A stretch of 64,000 bases of DNA. It comes from Cellulomonas aerilata. Its GTDB lineage: Bacteria; Actinomycetota; Actinomycetes; Actinomycetales; Cellulomonadaceae. The stretch covers positions 62,001-126,000 of the forward strand of contig NZ_BJYY01000022.1 in NCBI RefSeq assembly GCF_007991755.1, in the 5' to 3' direction. Numbering within the stretch: position 1 is the first letter of the stretch; each line of letters starts with the position of its first letter. Below, in pieces: positions 62,620 to 64,000 of the stretch. A program made the position numbers and the translations under genes. A model generated the notes under the pieces. It made no database searches. It saw only the letters and a list, made by a program, of their open reading frames with translations, and was not told the DNA's origin.

Positions 62620-63122
62620 GCGTGAGCGACCACGGACCGGACCGGACGCAGCCGGAGGGCCTGACCGGCATCCTGGACGCCCTCGCGGACGCGATCGGCC
62701 AGGCCCGCTCCATGCCGATGTCCTCGTCGGTGCTCGTCAACCGGGCCGAGCTGCTCGACCTCGTCGACCAGGCCCGCGACGTCCTGCCCACCCAGCTGAC
62801 CCGCGCCGACGAGGTGCTCGCGGCCGCGGACGCCGCCCGCGTGGCCGCGCAGGCGGAGGCCGACGCGATCATCGCCGGCGCCCGCGCTCGCGCCGCCGAG
62901 CTGGTCGAGGAGCACGAGCTGACCCGCGCCGCCCAGGCACGCGCCGAGCAGATCGTCGCCGACGCGCAGGACGTCGCCGACGGCCTGCGCCGGGACGCGG
63001 ACGACTACTGCGACCGGCGCCTGGCGGACTTCGAGATCGACCTGACCCGGCTCATGACCCAGGTGCAGGCCGGACGGGCGAAGCTCGCCACGCGGCTGGG
63101 GACCGACGACGACGAGGACTGA
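62616..63122 (+). CDS. Coiled-coil protein, function unknown (ATP-synthase-b/DivIVA-like)
   Basis: 168 residues. After a short N-terminus (1-38) a helix ELLDLVDQARDVLPTQLTRADEVL leads into a long Ala/Glu-rich coiled coil (about 65-150) with heptads such as AQAEADAIIAGARARAAELVEEHEL, and an acidic end DDDED. No membrane segment. Standard actinobacterial gene between coaD and yceD; homologues are often called cell division initiation protein without evidence. Start overlaps coaD (ATGA). Confidence 0.8.
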   Translation: MSVSDHGPDRTQPEGLTGILDALADAIGQARSMPMSSSVLVNRAELLDLVDQARDVLPTQLTRADEVLAAADAARVAAQAEADAIIAGARARAAELVEEHELTRAAQARAEQIVADAQDVADGLRRDADDYCDRRLADFEIDLTRLMTQVQAGRAKLATRLGTDDDED

Positions 63123-63271
63123 CGCCCGGGCCTGGCGCCGCTCCGGCGACACCCGCGCAGCGGTGTGACGTGCGCCCGGGCGTTTGGGCGGCGCCGCGGC
63201 CATGACGTAGCATCGTCCGTTGGTCCCGCCGGTCTGGCGGATCCCCCACCCGATCAGACTGGAATCCTTCC

Positions 63272-63856
63272 GTGGACACGCCCCACCGGCTCGACCCGCG
63301 CTCCGCGCTCGTGCTGGACACGCACGAGCTCGGTCGGCGTCCGGGATCGATGCGGCGTGTGCAGCGCACGGTGGCGGCGCCCGAGCACCTCGGCACCGAG
63401 GTGATCGGCATCCCCACCGGCACCGACCTGGAGCTGGACCTCCGGCTCGAGGCCGTCATGGAGGGCGTGCTCGTCACCGGCCACGTCCGCGGGCGTGCGG
63501 TCGGGGAGTGCGTGCGGTGCCTGGAGGAGGTCGTCGAGGACCTCGACGTCCCCTTCCAGGAGCTGTACGCGTATGCCGAGCGGGTGAAGGCTGCCGGCGA
63601 GGCCGGGCTCGACGAGGACGAGGACGAGGTCCGCGAGCTGGACGGCGACCTCATCGACATCGAGCCCGCGCTCCGCGACACCGTGGTGCCGGCGCTGCCG
63701 TTCCAGCCGCTCGACACGCCGGACTGCCCGGGGCTCTGCTCCGAGTGCGGGTTCCGGCTGGCGGACGACCCAGACCATTCGCATGAGATCCTTGACCCGC
63801 GCTGGGCCGAGCTGAACCGGCTCCAGGGCATGTTCGACGAGACGAAAGAGAGCTAG
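63272..63856 (+). CDS. yceD: YceD (DUF177) family protein
   Basis: 194 residues. [45 protein letters not shown] (first Cys pair), FQELYAY, an acidic segment [24 protein letters not shown] and CPGLCSECG, the zinc-like second pair. Linked to 23S rRNA/ribosome biogenesis through invariant pairing with rpmF, which begins two bases after its stop. GTG 63272. Confidence 0.92.
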   Translation: MDTPHRLDPRSALVLDTHELGRRPGSMRRVQRTVAAPEHLGTEVIGIPTGTDLELDLRLEAVMEGVLVTGHVRGRAVGECVRCLEEVVEDLDVPFQELYAYAERVKAAGEAGLDEDEDEVRELDGDLIDIEPALRDTVVPALPFQPLDTPDCPGLCSECGFRLADDPDHSHEILDPRWAELNRLQGMFDETKES

Positions 63857-63858
63857 CC

Positions 63859-64000
63859 GTGGCTGTTCCGAAGCGCAAGATGTCGCGCAGCAACACCCGT
63901 GCGCGACGGTCGCAGTGGAAGACCACTGCCACGACGCTCACCACCTGCCCGCAGTGCAAGAGCAACGTGATGCCGCACACCGCGTGCCCGAACTGCGGTG
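63859..64000 (+). CDS. rpmF: Ribosomal protein bL32 (3' end outside window)
   Basis: First 47 codons: [21 protein letters not shown], then CPQCKSN and CPNCG, the zinc-binding (C+) form. GTG 63859; the purine run GACGAAAGAGAG inside yceD is the ribosome site. The gene runs off the right edge. Confidence 0.96.
   Translation, partial: MAVPKRKMSRSNTRARRSQWKTTATTLTTCPQCKSNVMPHTACPNCG

Overview
The window is very GC-rich chromosomal DNA with frequent GTG starts, four-base stop/start overlaps, mycothiol- and actinobacteria-type families (DinB-like maleylpyruvate isomerase, DUF3515, DUF222-HNH, NdgR/LtbR-type IclR) and many genes that appear to be transcribed without a leader. It is best explained as a Gram-positive actinobacterium, probably Micrococcales and Cellulomonas-like. 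The genus is an inference, not a result. Nearly everything is core metabolism. I see no prophage, insertion sequence or CRISPR array; the one clearly accessory-looking gene is a frameshifted DUF222-HNH gene at 20.6-22.0 kb.

Layout. 0-11.5 kb is a branched-chain amino acid block: ilvB (partial), an aspartate/glutamate-racemase-like gene coupled into the operon, ilvN, ilvC, then leuB, ilvE and cimA, with a YihY protein, an ASCH protein and a lipoprotein between ilvC and leuB, and a lipoate ligase after cimA. cimA is preceded by what looks like a complete Ile/Val-sensing attenuator: a promoter placed so that the transcript starts at the AUG of a nine-codon leader ending Ile-Val-Ile-Ala, a perfect hairpin, and a terminator with a U tract. 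11.6-24.8 kb holds a CPBP-protease/Xre/membrane-protein operon, yggS-ybaK, a VIT-family transporter, a secreted subtilase, a Ski2-like helicase, the broken HNH gene, a DUF called 3-methyladenine glycosylase, pdxH and a DUF418 protein. 24.9-34.2 kb holds a methyltransferase, an FAA hydrolase, a LOV-GGDEF photoreceptor cyclase, gltX, a HAD phosphatase and an ABC exporter with its own two-component system. 34.3-41.3 kb holds tRNA-Gln and tRNA-Glu, a divergent IclR regulator and leuCD, then murA-plsC-gpsA. 41.3-64 kb holds MOSC, VOC, SDR, HxlR/MFS, AlkD-like and Cys/Met gamma-family genes, then ddl-DUF3515-thiL, rpmB-fakA-recG, a secreted GH88/105 enzyme, an ABC pair, and rsmD-coaD-(coiled coil)-yceD-rpmF.

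How it fits together. IlvBNC, IlvE, LeuB, LeuCD and CimA give most of the Ile/Val/Leu pathways; CimA supplies 2-oxobutyrate from pyruvate by the citramalate route. Two control devices are visible: the cimA attenuator and a palindrome between the IclR gene and leuCD. A dispersed palindromic repeat built on GAGTGCGACGT (15 half-elements at four loci) sits behind ilvC, ilvE, tRNA-Glu and leuD. A second theme is in-frame tandem repeats that lengthen N-termini or loops of housekeeping proteins. All assignments come from reading motifs by eye; no search was run.
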